A stretch of 64,000 nucleotides of DNA from Microbacterium sp. STN6 (GCF_026410545.1 NZ_JAPMIT010000001.1:62001-126000), one strand, 5' to 3'; shown: positions 42,411 to 52,190, counted from the first letter of the stretch. Program-made: numbers and translations. The notes: generated from the sequence alone by a model not told the origin.

Positions 42411-43076
42411 CTACATCGACGGCGGCATCAGCACGCCGTCGATGAGGTACACCGTGGCGTTCGCCGTCGTGACTCCGCCACAGATGACGTGGGTGTTGCC
42501 GTTGACCGTCATGTCGTCGCCCGAACCGGCCACCGTCACCTCATCGCCTTCGACGGTCTTGTGGGTTCCGTCGATCTCAGAGGGGGAGAGCTGGCCCGAG
42601 ATCACGTGGTAGGTGAGGATCTTGGTGAGGGTGTCAGCGCCTTCCGGCGTCTTCAGCGTGTCGAGCGTCGCCGCGTCGATCTTGGCGAACGCGTCGTCGA
42701 CCGGGGCGAAGACGGTGTACTGCCCGCTGTTGAGCGTGTCGACCAGGTTGACCTTCGGGTTGAGTTTGCCCGAGACGGCGGCGACGAGCGTCGTGAGCAG
42801 CGGGTTGTTGCTCGCGGCGGTTGCGACCGGGTCCTGCGCCATCCCCTTCACGGAGCCGGGGCCGCTCGGCACTTTGTCGGCGTAGGCCGAGCAGCCAGGG
42901 CCGACGAGGCTGGCGGCGGCATCCATGGTGCTGGGAGAGGATGAGGATGTCTTCGGCGACGACTTCATCGTGTCGGACGCGTTCGAGCCTGAGTCTGATG
43001 AACAGGCGGTGAGGCTGAGGGCGGCGACGGCGAGGACGCCGACCGTTGCCGCGATGGTGCGGTGTGTGGTTCGCAT
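42411..43076 (-). CDS. Fasciclin-domain (FAS1) lipoprotein, MPT70/83-like
   Basis: 221 residues. A lipoprotein signal ends in LSLTACSS with C25 as the lipidated residue. A Ser-rich linker and one FAS1 domain follow ([20 protein letters not shown], then [14 protein letters not shown], and [20 protein letters not shown]). It is exported and membrane-anchored, probably an adhesion or surface protein. Its place before sigK-rskA parallels the SigK-controlled mpt70/mpt83 genes of Mycobacterium. Confidence 0.92.
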   Translation of the reverse strand: MRTTHRTIAATVGVLAVAALSLTACSSDSGSNASDTMKSSPKTSSSSPSTMDAAASLVGPGCSAYADKVPSGPGSVKGMAQDPVATAASNNPLLTTLVAAVSGKLNPKVNLVDTLNSGQYTVFAPVDDAFAKIDAATLDTLKTPEGADTLTKILTYHVISGQLSPSEIDGTHKTVEGDEVTVAGSGDDMTVNGNTHVICGGVTTANATVYLIDGVLMPPSM

Positions 43077-43141
43077 CGATCTACTCCTTATGCATTCTGT
43101 GGGAGCCGCGCACCGTGGTGATGCGTGGCGTTCATCGAGTG

Positions 43142-43168
43142 ATTCGGCGCCGACGCGGAAGCGGATTG
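43142..43168 (-). promoter_or_regulatory. Candidate SigK-type promoter of the fasciclin operon
   Basis: On the minus strand, CAATCC is followed after 15 nt by CCGAAT. Mycobacterial SigK promoters have CCATCC and CCGAAT, so five of six and six of six positions match, but the spacing is a base or two short. It lies about 65 bp before the fasciclin ATG. A second CAATCC with a weaker -10 (ACGAAC, 16 nt on) faces the oxidoreductase gene. Confidence 0.45.
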
Positions 43169-43281
43169 GATTCGTTCAGCACACGGCAACCGCGGGCGAA
43201 TAGCCTGACGATGCACGATGCAATCCGTTAAGGGCCGTGGCGACGAACCACCCGTGACGGCCACGGCGGAAGGCGGCGGGA

Positions 43282-44928
43282 ATGAACGACCAGAGTGATA
43301 AGGCGAGCGCAGACGACAACGCGAGCGAGCCCGACAAGGGGAGCGAGCGCTCTCGTACCGGCCGCCGCGCCGGCTGGGTGCGGGCCGCGGCCTCCGGTCT
43401 TGTCGGCGCCGGCGCATTCGTCGCCGCCGCTGAGCTGATCGCCCTGGTGACGGGCCAGCGATCCGGCCCGGTCGTCGCGGTCGGTTCGTTCGTGATCGAT
43501 ATCGTGCCCCGGTGGGCCAAGGAACTCGCGATCGACGTCTTCGGCTCGAATGACAAGTTCTTCCTTCTGCTGACGCTCGCGGTCGTCAGCGGGGTGGTCG
43601 CTGCGATCGCCGGCATTCTCGAGCTCATGCGCCCGCCGATCGGGCTCGTCATCGTCGGCGTGGCCGGGGTCGTCGCCATTGCCGCGGCCGCCACGCGGGC
43701 CGGCGCATCCGCTCTCGCCTTCGCCCCGCCTGCCGTGGGCGCGGTTGTCGGAATCCTCGTGCTGCGCACCCTCGGCCGGCGCCTGCGACGGTGGATCGCC
43801 GCGCAGGCCGCGAGCCAACGGGCCGGCACTGCGAGTGGCGCAGCTGCTCTCGCCCAGGGCGTCGACCGTCGCGGCTTCCTTGCCGTGGCCGGCATCACCG
43901 CCGCGGCCTCGGTGCTCATCGGCGTTGGGTCACTCGTCGGCCAGGCTGCGGCCGCCTCCATCCGTGAGATCCGTCGAGCCGTGAAGCTGCCGCACCCGCG
44001 CAAGACGGTGCCGATCCCCGACGGCGCCGAGCTGAACGTGCCCGGCATTACGCCCTTGTTCACGGCGAACAGCGACTTCTATCGCGTCGACACGGCGCTG
44101 ACGGTGCCGAGCGTTGACCCGGCCGGCTGGTCGCTGATGGTCGACGGCATGGTCGACCGCAGCATCCGCCTCAGCTTCGACGATCTTCTGGAAATGGGCC
44201 TCGACGAGTACGTGATCACCATGACGTGCGTCTCCAACCAGGTCGGCGGGGACCTCGTCGGCAATGCCAGGTGGCTCGGCGTTCCCGTGCGCCAGATTCT
44301 GGCGATGGCGTCGCCGCACACCGGCGCCGACATGGTGCTCTCGCGCAGCGTCGACGGGTTCACGGCAAGCACCCCGCTCGCCTCGCTCACCGACGAGAAG
44401 CTCGACGCCATTCTCGCCGTGGGCATGAACGGCGAGCCGCTGCCGCTCGAGCACGGATTCCCGGTGCGCATGGTGGTGCCAGGCCTGTATGGCTATGTCT
44501 CCGCCACGAAGTGGCTGTCGAAGCTGAGTGTGACGACGTTCGCGAAGGACGCCGGGTACTGGACCAGCCGCGGCTACAGCGCGAAGGCGCCCATCAAGCT
44601 CTCGTCACGCATCGACACCCCGCGAATCGGCAAGGCCGTCGCGGTGGGGCCGACGAAGATCGCCGGCGTCGCCTGGGCGCAGACCGTCGGCATCTCGCGC
44701 GTGGAGGTGCGCGTCGACGACGGGCCGTGGCAGAACGCGACGCTGTCGAAACCCGTCAACGACGACACGTGGGTGCAGTGGATGCTCGACTGGAACGCAC
44801 GCGAGGGCAACCACACACTCGTCGTGCGGGCGACCGACAAGAACGGCACCGTGCAGGAGAAGACCCGCCGGCCGGTCGCGCCGAACGGCTCGAGCGGGTG
44901 GCAGCAGACGCTCGTGCGCGTCGGCTGA
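43282..44928 (+). CDS. Membrane-anchored molybdopterin-dependent (sulfite-oxidase-type) oxidoreductase
   Basis: 548 residues. About five N-terminal membrane helices (to ~190) are followed by a second hydrophobic segment (RRGFLAVAGITAAASVLIGV), then the molybdopterin domain with the Mo-coordinating cysteine C316 in YVITMTCVSNQVGGDLVG, and a C-terminal Ig-like dimerisation domain (WAQTVGISRVEVRVDDGPWQ). It resembles YedY/sulfite-oxidase-like enzymes fused to a membrane anchor. ATG 43282 follows GGAAGG. It is divergent from the SigK-controlled fasciclin operon and may share its regulation. Confidence 0.88.
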   Translation: MNDQSDKASADDNASEPDKGSERSRTGRRAGWVRAAASGLVGAGAFVAAAELIALVTGQRSGPVVAVGSFVIDIVPRWAKELAIDVFGSNDKFFLLLTLAVVSGVVAAIAGILELMRPPIGLVIVGVAGVVAIAAAATRAGASALAFAPPAVGAVVGILVLRTLGRRLRRWIAAQAASQRAGTASGAAALAQGVDRRGFLAVAGITAAASVLIGVGSLVGQAAAASIREIRRAVKLPHPRKTVPIPDGAELNVPGITPLFTANSDFYRVDTALTVPSVDPAGWSLMVDGMVDRSIRLSFDDLLEMGLDEYVITMTCVSNQVGGDLVGNARWLGVPVRQILAMASPHTGADMVLSRSVDGFTASTPLASLTDEKLDAILAVGMNGEPLPLEHGFPVRMVVPGLYGYVSATKWLSKLSVTTFAKDAGYWTSRGYSAKAPIKLSSRIDTPRIGKAVAVGPTKIAGVAWAQTVGISRVEVRVDDGPWQNATLSKPVNDDTWVQWMLDWNAREGNHTLVVRATDKNGTVQEKTRRPVAPNGSSGWQQTLVRVG

Positions 44929-44938
44929 GGGCTCGACT

Positions 44939-44979
44939 GGGTTTCGAGACAGCCGGCTGTGCCAGCTTCGTCAACCCGC
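44939..44979. repeat. Degenerate copy of the dispersed repeat
   Basis: GGGTTTCGAGACAGCCGGCT ... AGCTTCGTCAACCC between the oxidoreductase and sulfatase stops. The outer halves match the dispersed element while the centre is different. Confidence 0.55.
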
Positions 44980-44991
44980 TGGGTGTGACGG

Positions 44992-47373
44992 CTACTCGTA
45001 GGTGCGCTCCATGTCGCGCTCGATCTGCGCGATGAGCTCGCCGTTGTACGGCGCCTTCGGCCCTGGCACAAACTCGACGCTACGCAGGCCGGACCGCATC
45101 GGGAACGACCGGTGACGCTCGAACAGCTCCCAGTCGACGGGTGAGCCGCGATCGACCCCGACGCTGATGCCGGTGAACGGCGCCATGCTGATCAGCTGTG
45201 CAACCGGGCCGAGAGTGAGCACCTCGGTGCCGTCAACCGACACGGAGACCGAGACGGCGAAGTCGGGCAACGCCGTGAAAGCGGCACGGATGGCCCCCTC
45301 ACCGGCGCCCACTGAGCCTTCGAGGGGCGCGGGGCCGTCGAGGGGCGCGGAAACCCGGTGCATCCGCCCGTACTCGTTGTAGCTGAGACACAGGCGACCG
45401 TTCTCGATGAAGAGCACATAGCCGCCGCCCTGATCCCCGTGCGCCACGATCACGCCGTCATCGACGGCCGCATCGAGGCGCGCGATAATCTCGAACGAGC
45501 GCAGCTTCGTCAGCTTGTTCGAGCGGAACCGTTCGAGAGTGGGTGTGCCGGGGAAGATCGTGACGGCAGTCTCGAACCGCAACTCGCTCGCTGGCCGCTG
45601 CCGCATGAGTGACCCGTCGTCGCCCAAGGGGAACACGGTGTTGCGCCACGCCGCCGCGCGCCAGGCCTCAGCGAGCTCGCGCACGCGCTCCGGACGCTCT
45701 GCGGCGAGATCGTTCAGCTCGGTGGGGTCGATGCTGATGTCGTAGAGGCGCCACTCGTCGTCGCTGAAGGGGCGGCCGGGCAGGTGCTCGGTCACGAGCT
45801 TCTCGTTGCCGCGAACCAGCGAGCGGTTGCCCACGAACTCCGTGTACTGCTCGGTGCGGAGCGCCGGCAGCGAGCCGTCGCGAACGAGCGCGCCGAAGCC
45901 GATGCCGTCGACCTCCTGCGCAGGCCGACCATGCCGCTCGGTTAGGCGCGGCACGTTCGCCAGCTCGAGCAGCGTCTGGCCGAGGTCGCTGACGTAGGCG
46001 TACTGGCGGCGAAGACCGCTCTCGCCCTCGGCCCTGGGCATGCCCTTCGGCCACGAGAGGATGAGCGGCACCCTCACTCCGCCCGCGTAGGTGTGGCCCT
46101 TGTAGAGGCGGAACGGGGTGTTCGAGGCGTAGGCCCAGCCCTGGGGGTAATGCACGAATGTGCGGGGGCCGCCGATGAGGTCGATGTCGCGTTCCACGTC
46201 GGATACCCAGTCGGCGGGCAGGCGGGCGCCGAGTGTGAACTGGCTGAAGTAGCTTCGGGTGCCCTCAGGGCCGCCCTCGCCGGTGCCGCCGTTGTCTGAG
46301 GTGAACGCGATGATCGTGTTGTCGTACTCGCCCATCGCCTTGAGCTGGTCGATGAGCCGGCCGAGGTTCTGGTCGACGTTGTCGACCGAGGCGGCATAGA
46401 CCTCCATGTAGCGGGCGAAGAGCGTGCGTTGTTCGTCGCTCAGGCTGTCCCATGGCACGACCTCGCACCCGGGCTCGGTGTTTCGCGGAGCGCAGCGCGT
46501 GCCCTCAGGGAACAGCCCGTCGCGAATCTGTCGTCGGAATCTCTCGCCACGAACGTGATCCCAGCCGTCGTCGTACATGCCGCGGTACTTCTCGATGTCC
46601 TCGGGTTTTGCCTGCAGCGGGCCGTGCACCGCCTGGTGTGCGAAGTACAGGAAGAACGGCTTGCCGTTCTCGCTCGCCTTCACCCCCTTGATCATCGCCA
46701 GGGCGTTGTCGGTGAGCGCGTCGGTGAGGTGGTAGTCCTCCGGGAACTCGTCGATGACGAGCGGGCTGTTGTCGCGGATGAGGCGGTGGGGCTGGAACAG
46801 CGAGGTGAGGCCCTCCATCGAACCGTAGAAGCGATCGAAGCCGCGCTGCAGGGGCCACGACGAGCGGTCCGCGGCGTCGTTCATGAGAGAGTCGCGCGTC
46901 AGGTGCCACTTGCCGACCATGAGCGTCGCGTAGCCCGCGGCCCGGAACGACTCGGCAATCGTCGGCGCATCGTCGGGGATCTGCATGGTGTAGCCGGGGT
47001 AGCCAGGGTCGCCAGCGACCGTCGCGAACCCCGCCCGGTGCGGGTTCAGCCCCGTGAGCAGGGCGGCCCGCGCCGGCGAGCACACGGGCGACGAGTGATA
47101 GTTCGTGAAACGGTAGCCCTCATCCGCCAACCGGGCGACGTTTGGGGTGTCGATCTCAGAACCGTACGGTGAGATGTCGCTGAAGCCCATGTCGTCGAGC
47201 AGCACCACGATCACGTTGGGCGCGTCGCCGCTCGCTCGCCTCTCGGCGGGCCACGACGGTGTCGACTGCGACGCCAGCTCGTTGACCACGCCACCGAAGT
47301 GCTCGTAACCCCGAGCCTCGTGTGGCATGCTCCCTGTCGTTTTCGGTTCATTCGACGGCTGCATTGATGGCAT
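44992..47373 (-). CDS. Arylsulfatase-type sulfatase
   Basis: 793 residues. The sulfatase motif is C98-S-P-A-R-A-A-L-L-T-G, where C98 becomes formylglycine; metal-binding D60/D61 are in VVLLDDMGFSD, and TSDNGGTGEGGPEGT and LMVGKWHLTRD are further family motifs. A formylglycine-generating enzyme must act but is not in the window. The C-terminal ~180 residues form a lectin-like beta domain. ATG 47373 follows GGAAGGA. There is no obvious export signal. It is divergent from the ABC importer and may remove sulfate from imported or surface glycans or from phenolic sulfates. Confidence 0.9.
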   Translation of the reverse strand: MPSMQPSNEPKTTGSMPHEARGYEHFGGVVNELASQSTPSWPAERRASGDAPNVIVVLLDDMGFSDISPYGSEIDTPNVARLADEGYRFTNYHSSPVCSPARAALLTGLNPHRAGFATVAGDPGYPGYTMQIPDDAPTIAESFRAAGYATLMVGKWHLTRDSLMNDAADRSSWPLQRGFDRFYGSMEGLTSLFQPHRLIRDNSPLVIDEFPEDYHLTDALTDNALAMIKGVKASENGKPFFLYFAHQAVHGPLQAKPEDIEKYRGMYDDGWDHVRGERFRRQIRDGLFPEGTRCAPRNTEPGCEVVPWDSLSDEQRTLFARYMEVYAASVDNVDQNLGRLIDQLKAMGEYDNTIIAFTSDNGGTGEGGPEGTRSYFSQFTLGARLPADWVSDVERDIDLIGGPRTFVHYPQGWAYASNTPFRLYKGHTYAGGVRVPLILSWPKGMPRAEGESGLRRQYAYVSDLGQTLLELANVPRLTERHGRPAQEVDGIGFGALVRDGSLPALRTEQYTEFVGNRSLVRGNEKLVTEHLPGRPFSDDEWRLYDISIDPTELNDLAAERPERVRELAEAWRAAAWRNTVFPLGDDGSLMRQRPASELRFETAVTIFPGTPTLERFRSNKLTKLRSFEIIARLDAAVDDGVIVAHGDQGGGYVLFIENGRLCLSYNEYGRMHRVSAPLDGPAPLEGSVGAGEGAIRAAFTALPDFAVSVSVSVDGTEVLTLGPVAQLISMAPFTGISVGVDRGSPVDWELFERHRSFPMRSGLRSVEFVPGPKAPYNGELIAQIERDMERTYE

Positions 47374-47477
47374 AAAGAGGGTCCTTCCGGCGGGCGACAC
47401 TGGCGACGGATGCGCGGGGCGCGGCTCTGCGCTCGGCCCTCAGCACATCGCCTCCGCCCGCCGTTCGATAGATCGTT

Positions 47478-47508
47478 CTCCATTCAATGGAAAGCCATTT
47501 TGATGGCG
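47478..47508. promoter_or_regulatory. Direct-repeated CCATT dyads between sulfatase and importer
   Basis: CCATT-C-AATGG (47480-47490) and CCATTTTGATGG (47495-47506) are adjacent dyad-like sites in the divergent 209-bp gap. They could be operators for both transcription units; the LysR regulator at 55753 is one candidate binder. Confidence 0.4.
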
Positions 47509-47582
47509 GGAGCCGCTCGCGGAAGCTGGCCTGAGGCGCACGTCGCGCATCCACTGTCCAGAGTTGTGCATGGAGGCATCAC

Positions 47583-49148
47583 ATGAATCGATCAGTTGTC
47601 TGGCCCCGAAGGATCGCGGCCATCGCCATCGCGGGCGTCATGCTCATCCCGCTCGCCGCCTGCAGCGGCGGAAGCGGCGGGGGCGACAAGGGCGCCGCGA
47701 ACGCCTCGAAGCTCACTCTCGGTCTCGAATCCGACCCCGCGCCGCAGGGCTACGACCCGGTGCACTACGCCGGCGGCGCCCAGGACCAGTTCTATTCGGG
47801 GCTCTACGATTCCCTCTTCACCTACGACAAGGACGGGAAGGTCGTACCCTCCCTGGTCTCAGACTTCAGCTACAACGCCGACAGCACGACGCTGACGCTC
47901 GACCTGAAGCCCGACGTCACGTTCACGGATGGCGGCACTCTCGACGCCGCCCTGGTGAAGGCGAACCTGGATCGACGCGACCAGCCGGGCTTCGCGGCAT
48001 ACAACGCCATCAAGAAGGGCGGCGCGACCGAGATCGCCTCGGTCGACGTCGTCGATGACGACACGGTAGCGCTCACGTTCTCGAAGCCGCAGGCCGGGTT
48101 CCAGGTGAACCTTGTCGGAACCCCGGGCATGATCGTCGGTCCGGACGCCGTGAAGAACCCCGACTCGCTTGCCGCCAAGCCCGACGGTTCCGGCCCGTAC
48201 ACCCTCGACAGCGGCGACACCGTGAAGAGCAACTCGTACGCGCTCACCAAGAAGAAGGATTCCCCCGAGGCATCCGCTTACCCGTTCGACAGCATCGTCT
48301 TCAAGGTGATGCTCGACCCCCAGGCGCGACTGAACGCGCTCATCTCCGGGCAGATCGACTCTGCGCTCCTTGCCGCGGCCACCGTGGACACGGCGAAGAA
48401 GCGCAAGGTTGCCCTGAGCCAGATCGGCGGCACCGTGTATGAGCAGCTGATCTTCGACAAACTCGGCGCGACGGCGCCGGCATTCGCGAACGTGAAGGTG
48501 CGCCAGGCGTTGTCGATCGCCATCGACCGCAAGGCCTTCGTCAATGCGCTGCACAAGGGCGAGCTGCCCACGTGGAATGCGCTGCCGAAGGACTCGCCCG
48601 GATTCGACCCGAAGCTCGAGAGCGAGTTCGCGTACAACCCGAAGAAGGCGAAGCAGCTGCTTGCCGAAGCGGGCTACCCCGACGGCTTCAGCTTCACTCG
48701 GGTGGTGGGTGACGACACTAAGACCGACGCCCAGGCCATTCAGAAGTACTACGCCGCGATCGGCGTCGACATGCAGCTGAAGGTCGCCACCTCGACAGAA
48801 GAGGCGTTCAACTCGGTCAAGACCACCCCCATGGGCGGCCCGCAGGCCACGAACTGGGCCAACCCGGTGGCGGTCATGAACGGCGTCGTGTTCGGCTTCA
48901 CCAACTTCCAGGGAGCCAAGAACCCCGAGCTCTCCGCAGCGACGGGAGCGCTCGCGGCGGCACAGACGGATGCGGATCGCGCGAAGGCGCTCACCGATCT
49001 CAACCGGCACCTGGTCGAAGACGTGTGGCTCATGCCGCTGTACGAGCAGCTGACCACCCACGCGTACAACGCCACGAAGCTGAAGAAGGTCACGTTCGCA
49101 GGAACCAACAGCTGGCCGCTGCTGTCGTCGTACACCCCGGCAGGCTAA
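47583..49148 (+). CDS. ABC importer substrate-binding lipoprotein (peptide/nickel/oligosaccharide type)
   Basis: 521 residues. The lipoprotein signal ends LIPLAACSGG (C27), followed by an SBP_bac_5 fold (GYDPVHYAGGAQDQFYSGLY, then YTLDSGDTVKSNSYAL, AYNPKKAKQLLAEAGYPDGF). It binds substrate outside the membrane and hands it to the permeases downstream. Despite the family name, many actinobacterial members bind oligosaccharides. Context (rhamnosidase, glucosidase) suggests a plant glycoside or oligosaccharide. Confidence 0.92.
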   Translation: MNRSVVWPRRIAAIAIAGVMLIPLAACSGGSGGGDKGAANASKLTLGLESDPAPQGYDPVHYAGGAQDQFYSGLYDSLFTYDKDGKVVPSLVSDFSYNADSTTLTLDLKPDVTFTDGGTLDAALVKANLDRRDQPGFAAYNAIKKGGATEIASVDVVDDDTVALTFSKPQAGFQVNLVGTPGMIVGPDAVKNPDSLAAKPDGSGPYTLDSGDTVKSNSYALTKKKDSPEASAYPFDSIVFKVMLDPQARLNALISGQIDSALLAAATVDTAKKRKVALSQIGGTVYEQLIFDKLGATAPAFANVKVRQALSIAIDRKAFVNALHKGELPTWNALPKDSPGFDPKLESEFAYNPKKAKQLLAEAGYPDGFSFTRVVGDDTKTDAQAIQKYYAAIGVDMQLKVATSTEEAFNSVKTTPMGGPQATNWANPVAVMNGVVFGFTNFQGAKNPELSAATGALAAAQTDADRAKALTDLNRHLVEDVWLMPLYEQLTTHAYNATKLKKVTFAGTNSWPLLSSYTPAG

Positions 49149-49155
49149 ACCACCC

Positions 49156-49185
49156 GCCGGCTGCCGCCATCCGGCGGCAGCCGGC
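49156..49185 (+). terminator. Intra-operon hairpin after the binding-protein gene
   Basis: Perfect 13-bp stem GCCGGCTGCCGCC / GGCGGCAGCCGGC with an ATCC loop, between the binding-protein gene and the permease. Such a hairpin commonly keeps the binding-protein message more abundant than the permease message. Confidence 0.8.
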
Positions 49186-49209
49186 CCGACCCTCTTTTCA
49201 GGAGAAGAC

Positions 49210-50151
49210 ATGGCGGTCTTCGTACTCAAGCGGGCGTTGCTCGCGGTGCTGACCATATTCGCCGTCTCGGTGATCGCATTCCTGCTCGTGCACAGCATGA
49301 AGGGCGATCCCGGCACCGTCATCGCCGGCCTCGGCGCGACCAAGGGCGAGATCGCCGCCATCAACGACAAGGTCGGCTGGAACGATCCGCTCATCGTGCA
49401 ATACGCCGACTGGGCGCTGCACGCGATCCAGGGCGACTTCGGCCTTTCGCTCATCGACGGCCGCGACATCATGGGTGACCTCGCCGATCGACTGCCCGTC
49501 ACGGCCTCCCTCGCCACCGGGGGAACCCTGCTCAGCGCCGTTCTCGGCATCGTGCTCGGCGTGACGGCGGTCGTGCGCGGCGGCATCGCAGACAAGATCG
49601 TCTCCGGCTATGCGGGACTCGCCGCCGCACTTCCCAACTTCTGGATCGGCATCATTCTGGTCTTCGTGTTCGCCGTCGTCGTCCCCGTCTTCCCCGCCAC
49701 CGGGTACGTGCCGTTCGATCAATCGCCGGAGTTGTGGTTCATATCGCTGGCGCTGCCGGTGCTCACCCTCGCCATCGGCGGCTCCGGCTTCATCGCCCGG
49801 CAGGCGCGAGCCTCCATGTACGACGCGCTCGCGCAGGAGCACATCCGCACACTGCGCGCGACCGCAACGCCGCGGTGGCGCATCCTCTATATTCACGCTC
49901 TTCGCTTCGCCAGCCTGCCGATCATCGCGAGCATCGCCCTGCAGTTCATCGCGCTGTTCGGTGGCTCCGTCGTGATCGAGCAGCTGTATTCGATGCCCGG
50001 CATCGGCGTTGACCTGCAGGCGGCCGTGGCCCGCTATGACGCCCCGGTCGTGCTCGGTGTCGTCGTCATCGCCACGATCGTCGTCGTCGTGGTCAACCTG
50101 ATTCTCGAGATGGCGACGCGATTCCTCGACCCGAAGCTGCGTGCATCATGA
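49210..50151 (+). CDS. Peptide-type ABC transporter permease, DppB-like
   Basis: 313 residues with six membrane helices and the N-terminal DppB signature (VLKRALLAVLTIFAVSVIAF, then HSMKGDPGTVIAG). The EAA-like loop DALAQEHIRTLRATATPRWR is present. ATG 49210 follows AGGAGAAG. It overlaps the next gene by ATGA. Confidence 0.92.
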   Translation: MAVFVLKRALLAVLTIFAVSVIAFLLVHSMKGDPGTVIAGLGATKGEIAAINDKVGWNDPLIVQYADWALHAIQGDFGLSLIDGRDIMGDLADRLPVTASLATGGTLLSAVLGIVLGVTAVVRGGIADKIVSGYAGLAAALPNFWIGIILVFVFAVVVPVFPATGYVPFDQSPELWFISLALPVLTLAIGGSGFIARQARASMYDALAQEHIRTLRATATPRWRILYIHALRFASLPIIASIALQFIALFGGSVVIEQLYSMPGIGVDLQAAVARYDAPVVLGVVVIATIVVVVVNLILEMATRFLDPKLRAS

Positions 50152-52190
50152 CCGCTCCGCTCACCCCCACCGCCCCGAGCGCCGTCAGGCCTCAGGGGGG
50201 CCGCCCTCTCGCGCGGCTCGTTCGCCGGCCGCCGGCAGTCGCCGGTGCTCTCTGGCTCGCGTTCATCGTGATCGCCTCCCTCACCGCGCCGCTGTGGCTG
50301 CCGTACCCGACCGAGCAGCAGGACTTCAGCGCGGTGCTCGCAGGGCCGAGCCCCGCCCACTGGCTCGGCACGGACGAACTCGGGCGAGACCTGCTCAGCC
50401 GCATCTTCGCGGCAGGCGGTGGAACACTCGCCGCATCGACGATCGGTGCGGTCGTGGCGATGCTCGTGGCCGTGCCGCTCGCGCTCATCGCGGCGTCTGG
50501 CGGTGAGCGCGTCGAGGGCGTCATCAACCGCGTCACCGAGGTCATGCTCGCGATCCCGGCCTTCATCATCATGCTCGCCGTCATCGGGGTCGTCGGCACC
50601 AATATGCCGATCATCATGGCCATCTTCGGCTTCCTGATCTCCTCCGGCATGTACCGCGTCTTCGTCGGGGCCGCGAAGTCGCTGCAGGCGCAGCTCTACG
50701 TCGACGCGGCGAGCGTCGACGGCATCCGCCCTGTGGGAATCAGCCTGAAGCACGTGCTGCCGGGCATGCTCAACACCGTGATGGTGCAGTTCGCGCTGGT
50801 GTTCGCCGTGGCGATCATGCTGCAGGCGGGGCTGGCCTTCATCGGGTTCGGGCCGCCCATTCCGCAGCCGAGCTGGGGCGGCATGATCCAGGCCGCGTCG
50901 CAGCACGTGTACGACGCACCGTGGATGATGGTGCCGACCGGCATCGTGCTCGCGCTCACCGTGCTCTCGGCGAACGTCGTCGCCGACGCCCTAGCGGCGA
51001 CGACGGACGTGCCTCAGCTGCAGATCGCGCTGCGGGAGCCGAAGCGGCGGATGCGCGCGGGTGCGAGCACTGCCGACACGCAGGCGGCCGCCGGGGAAGG
51101 GCTTCGCGTGCGCGCCCTCGCCGTCGGCTCAGAGGCGGTGACGCTGGTGAGCGACGTCTCGCTCGATGTGCGGCCGGGCCGCGTTCTCGGCCTGGTCGGC
51201 GAATCCGGCTGCGGCAAGACACTGACCGCGCTCTCGCTCATCGGGCTGCTGCCGCCCGGCATCCGCCCCCAGGCCGGTGAGGTGCTGTGGAACGGCCACG
51301 ACCTGACTCGCCTGTCGGAGCGGGAGTTCATGCGCATCCGCGGCCGCGAGATTGCGCTGATCTCGCAGGAGCCGATGCGCGCGCTCGACCCCATGTTCAC
51401 GGTCGGCTACCAGCTGGGCGGGGCGATCCGCCGGCTGCAGAAGGTCGGCCGCGCTGCCGCTCGCGCCGAGGCCGCCGCCCTGCTCGGCAAGGTCGGCATC
51501 GTCGACGCACCCACCGTGCTGCGGCTGTACCCGCACGAGATCTCCGGCGGCATGGCGCAGCGCGTGGCCATCGCGCTGGCCCTCGCCGGCAGACCTCGCC
51601 TGCTGGTGGCCGACGAGCCGACCACCGCGCTCGACGTGACCGTGCAGGCCGAGATCCTCGACCTCTTGCGCAGCATCATCGCCGACACCGGAATGTCGAT
51701 GGTCCTCGTCACGCACGACTTCGGTGTGGTCGCCGACATCTGCGACGACGTCGTCGTCATGTACGCGGGTGAGGTTGTGGAGAGCGGGTCGGTGCATTCC
51801 GTTCTGGAGGGGCCGCAGCATCCATACGCCATGGCCCTGCTCGCCGCCGACCCGCACGCCGGCGTCGAGGCCGAGTCGCAGAGGCTCGCATCGATTCCCG
51901 GCCAGGTGCCGCAGCCGAAAGACTGGCCAGACGGATGCCGCTTCGCGGACCGCTGCCGCTTCTCGACCGAGGCGTGCCGACGCCCGATCGCGCTCACCCC
52001 ACGCCGCTCTGCCGAGGGCGAGGTGCGCTGTATCCGCTCGGCCGAGCTGACGGCAGCCGGAGTGACGTGGGCCGCGGCACCGGCGGGCGTCGAGCCCGAA
52101 CGCGTGCGCATCGAGCCCGAACGCGTGGGCGCGGCTGAGGCAGCGCAAGCCCCCACCCGCAGGGCAGAGCCAGAGGAGGCACGACTGTGA
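50148..52190 (+). CDS. Fused ABC permease (DppC-like) and ATPase (DppD-like)
   Basis: 680 residues joining two normally separate subunits. Residues 1-~290 are a DppC-type permease (ADYALAATT-like end, EAA loop near DAASVDGIRPVGISLKHVLP). From ~318 there is an ABC ATPase with Walker A GESGCGKT near residue 352, signature ISGGMAQRVAIALAL near 465 and Walker B LLVADEPTTALDV near 485, then the C-terminal Cys cluster (CRFADRCRFSTEAC) of oligopeptide ATPases. The frame is continuous with no stop or shift between the parts. It overlaps both neighbours by ATGA/GTGA. Confidence 0.92.
   Translation: MTAPLTPTAPSAVRPQGGRPLARLVRRPPAVAGALWLAFIVIASLTAPLWLPYPTEQQDFSAVLAGPSPAHWLGTDELGRDLLSRIFAAGGGTLAASTIGAVVAMLVAVPLALIAASGGERVEGVINRVTEVMLAIPAFIIMLAVIGVVGTNMPIIMAIFGFLISSGMYRVFVGAAKSLQAQLYVDAASVDGIRPVGISLKHVLPGMLNTVMVQFALVFAVAIMLQAGLAFIGFGPPIPQPSWGGMIQAASQHVYDAPWMMVPTGIVLALTVLSANVVADALAATTDVPQLQIALREPKRRMRAGASTADTQAAAGEGLRVRALAVGSEAVTLVSDVSLDVRPGRVLGLVGESGCGKTLTALSLIGLLPPGIRPQAGEVLWNGHDLTRLSEREFMRIRGREIALISQEPMRALDPMFTVGYQLGGAIRRLQKVGRAAARAEAAALLGKVGIVDAPTVLRLYPHEISGGMAQRVAIALALAGRPRLLVADEPTTALDVTVQAEILDLLRSIIADTGMSMVLVTHDFGVVADICDDVVVMYAGEVVESGSVHSVLEGPQHPYAMALLAADPHAGVEAESQRLASIPGQVPQPKDWPDGCRFADRCRFSTEACRRPIALTPRRSAEGEVRCIRSAELTAAGVTWAAAPAGVEPERVRIEPERVGAAEAAQAPTRRAEPEEARL

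Noticed and set aside
43235-43269. GCCGTGGC / GCCACGGC stem before the molybdoenzyme gene as a riboswitch
   Set aside because: An 8-bp stem with a 19-nt loop is expected by chance at this GC content, and it does not match a known molybdenum-cofactor aptamer layout.
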